64,000 bases of DNA. It comes from Ureibacillus acetophenoni (GTDB lineage: Bacteria; Bacillota; Bacilli; Bacillales_A; Planococcaceae). The stretch is from contig NZ_OBQC01000007.1 of NCBI RefSeq assembly GCF_900220965.1, positions 107,355 through 171,354 on the forward strand, read 5' to 3'. The notes beneath the pieces were generated by a model. That model saw nothing but the letters and a program-made list of their open reading frames with translations. It ran no database searches and had not been told where the DNA came from. The translations under genes were made by a program, and so were the position numbers. Below, piece after piece: positions 63,359 to 64,000 of the stretch. Position 1 is the stretch's first letter. Each line of letters opens with the position of its first letter.

Positions 63359-63481
63359 ATGTCTAAATTATTGAAGATTGTAAAACTCTTGAACAACCCC
63401 AAAGTGAAAAAGGCGATTATAAAAAAAGGTGTGCCGATAATTAAAAAGGAAATTGAAAAGAGAAAGAATAGAACAAAATAA
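63359..63481 (+). CDS. 40-aa highly basic peptide
   Basis: ATG 63359 follows AGAAGG at the expected distance. The peptide has 16 Lys/Arg in 40 residues, with a Leu/Ile/Val-rich N-terminal helix (LLKIVKLLNNPKVKKAII). Short basic helical peptides of this kind occur in bacilli with unknown function. It could also be a chance frame. Confidence 0.45.
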   Translation: MSKLLKIVKLLNNPKVKKAIIKKGVPIIKKEIEKRKNRTK

Positions 63482-63503
63482 TAGATTGATATAGAATGAA
63501 CTA

Positions 63504-63532
63504 TTGACGTCCTAACTTAAACTTGTTATCAT
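63504..63532 (+). promoter_or_regulatory. sigma-A promoter of the purine riboswitch
   Basis: TTGACG (63504-63509), 17-bp spacer, TATCAT (63527-63532). The transcript would begin just before the riboswitch. Confidence 0.6.
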
Positions 63533-63560
63533 TCTCCTATTGTTTTTTAAAAGAATAGAG

Positions 63561-63633
63561 ATACCTTGTATAAATTCAAGAATACGGCTTGAAAGTTTCT
63601 ACCAGCTACCTTAAATAGCTTGTCTACAAGGAA
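63561..63633 (+). ncRNA. purine riboswitch, guanine/hypoxanthine type
   Basis: P1 is CCTTGTA with TACAAGG. P2 (TTCAAG / CTTGAA) carries the loop AATACGG and P3 (AGCTA / TAGCT) the loop of the family. The core junction TTTCTACC is intact. The specificity position in GTCTA is C, predicting guanine or hypoxanthine instead of adenine; the base before it is T where A is usual. A terminator follows at 63673, then the purine permease gene. Confidence 0.9.
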
Positions 63634-63672
63634 TGGAAAATTAATGATATTTTTATGTTCCTTTTTGTAGAT

Positions 63673-63707
63673 AAAAACTTTGGCCAAACTGAGGTCAAAG
63701 TTTTTTT
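63673..63707 (+). terminator. riboswitch-linked terminator
   Basis: AAAAACTTTGGCC pairs with GGTCAAAGTTTTT around AAACTGA, followed by T-rich sequence. It would form when ligand is bound. Confidence 0.85.
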
Positions 63708-63794
63708 ATTTAAGGACATAATATAAAGAGCTGTTAAACTAACTCCGGATTAATTCTGTTCATTCTTACATTTTGCAAAATAGGAGATTACATC

Positions 63795-64000
63795 ATGAGA
63801 AACTTTTTTAAATTTACTGAACGGAATACTTCTTATAAACAAGAGACACTAGCAGGAGTGACAACCTTTCTATCCATAGCATATATATTAGTCGTTAATC
63901 CACTTATCCTAAGCCAAGCTGGGATGGATAGTGGGGCTGTATTTACTGCAACAGCTCTTACTGCGATTATCGGTACACTACTAATTGGTTTGCTTGCTAA
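63795..64000 (+). CDS. NCS2/AzgA-family purine permease (PbuG/PbuO type), truncated by the window end
   Basis: 68 codons are visible from ATG 63795, with TAGGAG nine bases upstream. The N-terminus FFKFTERNTSYKQETLAGVTTFLSIAYIL is typical of AzgA-like guanine/hypoxanthine permeases, and the first two membrane helices are seen. The C-specific purine riboswitch upstream agrees with guanine or hypoxanthine uptake. Confidence 0.9.
   Translation, partial: MRNFFKFTERNTSYKQETLAGVTTFLSIAYILVVNPLILSQAGMDSGAVFTATALTAIIGTLLIGLLA

Overview
The window comes from a low-GC, endospore-forming member of the Bacillales. Gene content fits the Lysinibacillus/Ureibacillus/Planococcaceae side better than classical Bacillus, but no taxon is proven. 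Evidence: the gap-pgk-tpi-pgm-eno block, the secG-est-rnr-smpB-ssrA block, strong AGGAGG-type ribosome binding sites with TTG/GTG starts, a CotF-like coat protein, a YlxY-type deacetylase and Gram-positive lipoboxes.

Layout. (1) 1-7.6 kb: end of a DUF421 membrane protein, CotF-like coat protein, glutaredoxin-like protein, then glycolysis (gap, pgk, tpiA, gpmI, eno). No cggR lies between the glutaredoxin-like gene and gap. (2) 7.6-9.6 kb: an intergenic tandem array of 103-bp units, its last unit hit by a complete IS256-family element with an 8-bp target duplication. (3) 9.8-36.3 kb: a large aromatic catabolic island on one strand. It holds an M20 amidohydrolase, a solute-binding lipoprotein, a two-component HpaB/HpaC-type hydroxylase, an IclR regulator, the complete 3-hydroxyanthranilate meta-cleavage pathway to pyruvate and acetyl-CoA, a TRAP transporter, an MFS carrier and two Crp/Fnr-type regulators. 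These are followed by a ThDP decarboxylase, an aldehyde dehydrogenase, a second TRAP transporter, an isatin-hydrolase/kynurenine-formamidase-type cyclase and a RidA-like protein. (4) 36.4-37.4 kb: a second intergenic array, also with a 103-bp period and related sub-repeats, so the IS plus catabolic island is bracketed by two arrays of one repeat family. (5) 37.5-41.5 kb, minus strand: NERD protein, bile-acid/sodium symporter family protein, alkaline phosphatase. (6) 41.9-47.3 kb: secG, carboxylesterase, rnr, smpB, tmRNA. (7) 47.3-61.4 kb: accessory region starting at the 3' end of ssrA and ending at a 72-bp imperfect direct repeat of that end. It has a Fic/VbhA-like pair, an ECF sigma/PadR/FtsW-like operon, a YlxY-like deacetylase, a GIY-YIG/NUMOD4 protein, a c-di-GMP-I riboswitch with a diguanylate cyclase, a broken methyltransferase, phage-replication-like proteins, DUF1643 and DUF4145 proteins. 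(8) 61.4-64 kb: LD-carboxypeptidase, HAD phosphatase, a 40-aa basic peptide, and a purine riboswitch before a purine permease cut by the window edge.

How the island may work (inference): isatin is opened by the cyclase to isatinate (2-aminophenylglyoxylate), decarboxylated by the ThDP enzyme to 2-aminobenzaldehyde, and oxidised by the aldehyde dehydrogenase to anthranilate. The HpaB/HpaC pair makes 3-hydroxyanthranilate, as reported for Geobacillus thermodenitrificans. Dioxygenase, ACMS decarboxylase, semialdehyde dehydrogenase, 2-aminomuconate deaminase, tautomerase, decarboxylase, hydratase, aldolase and acylating dehydrogenase then complete the route. A shared palindrome (ATTTCA-N5-TGAAAT) upstream of the M20 gene and of the hydroxylase operon is a candidate IclR operator.
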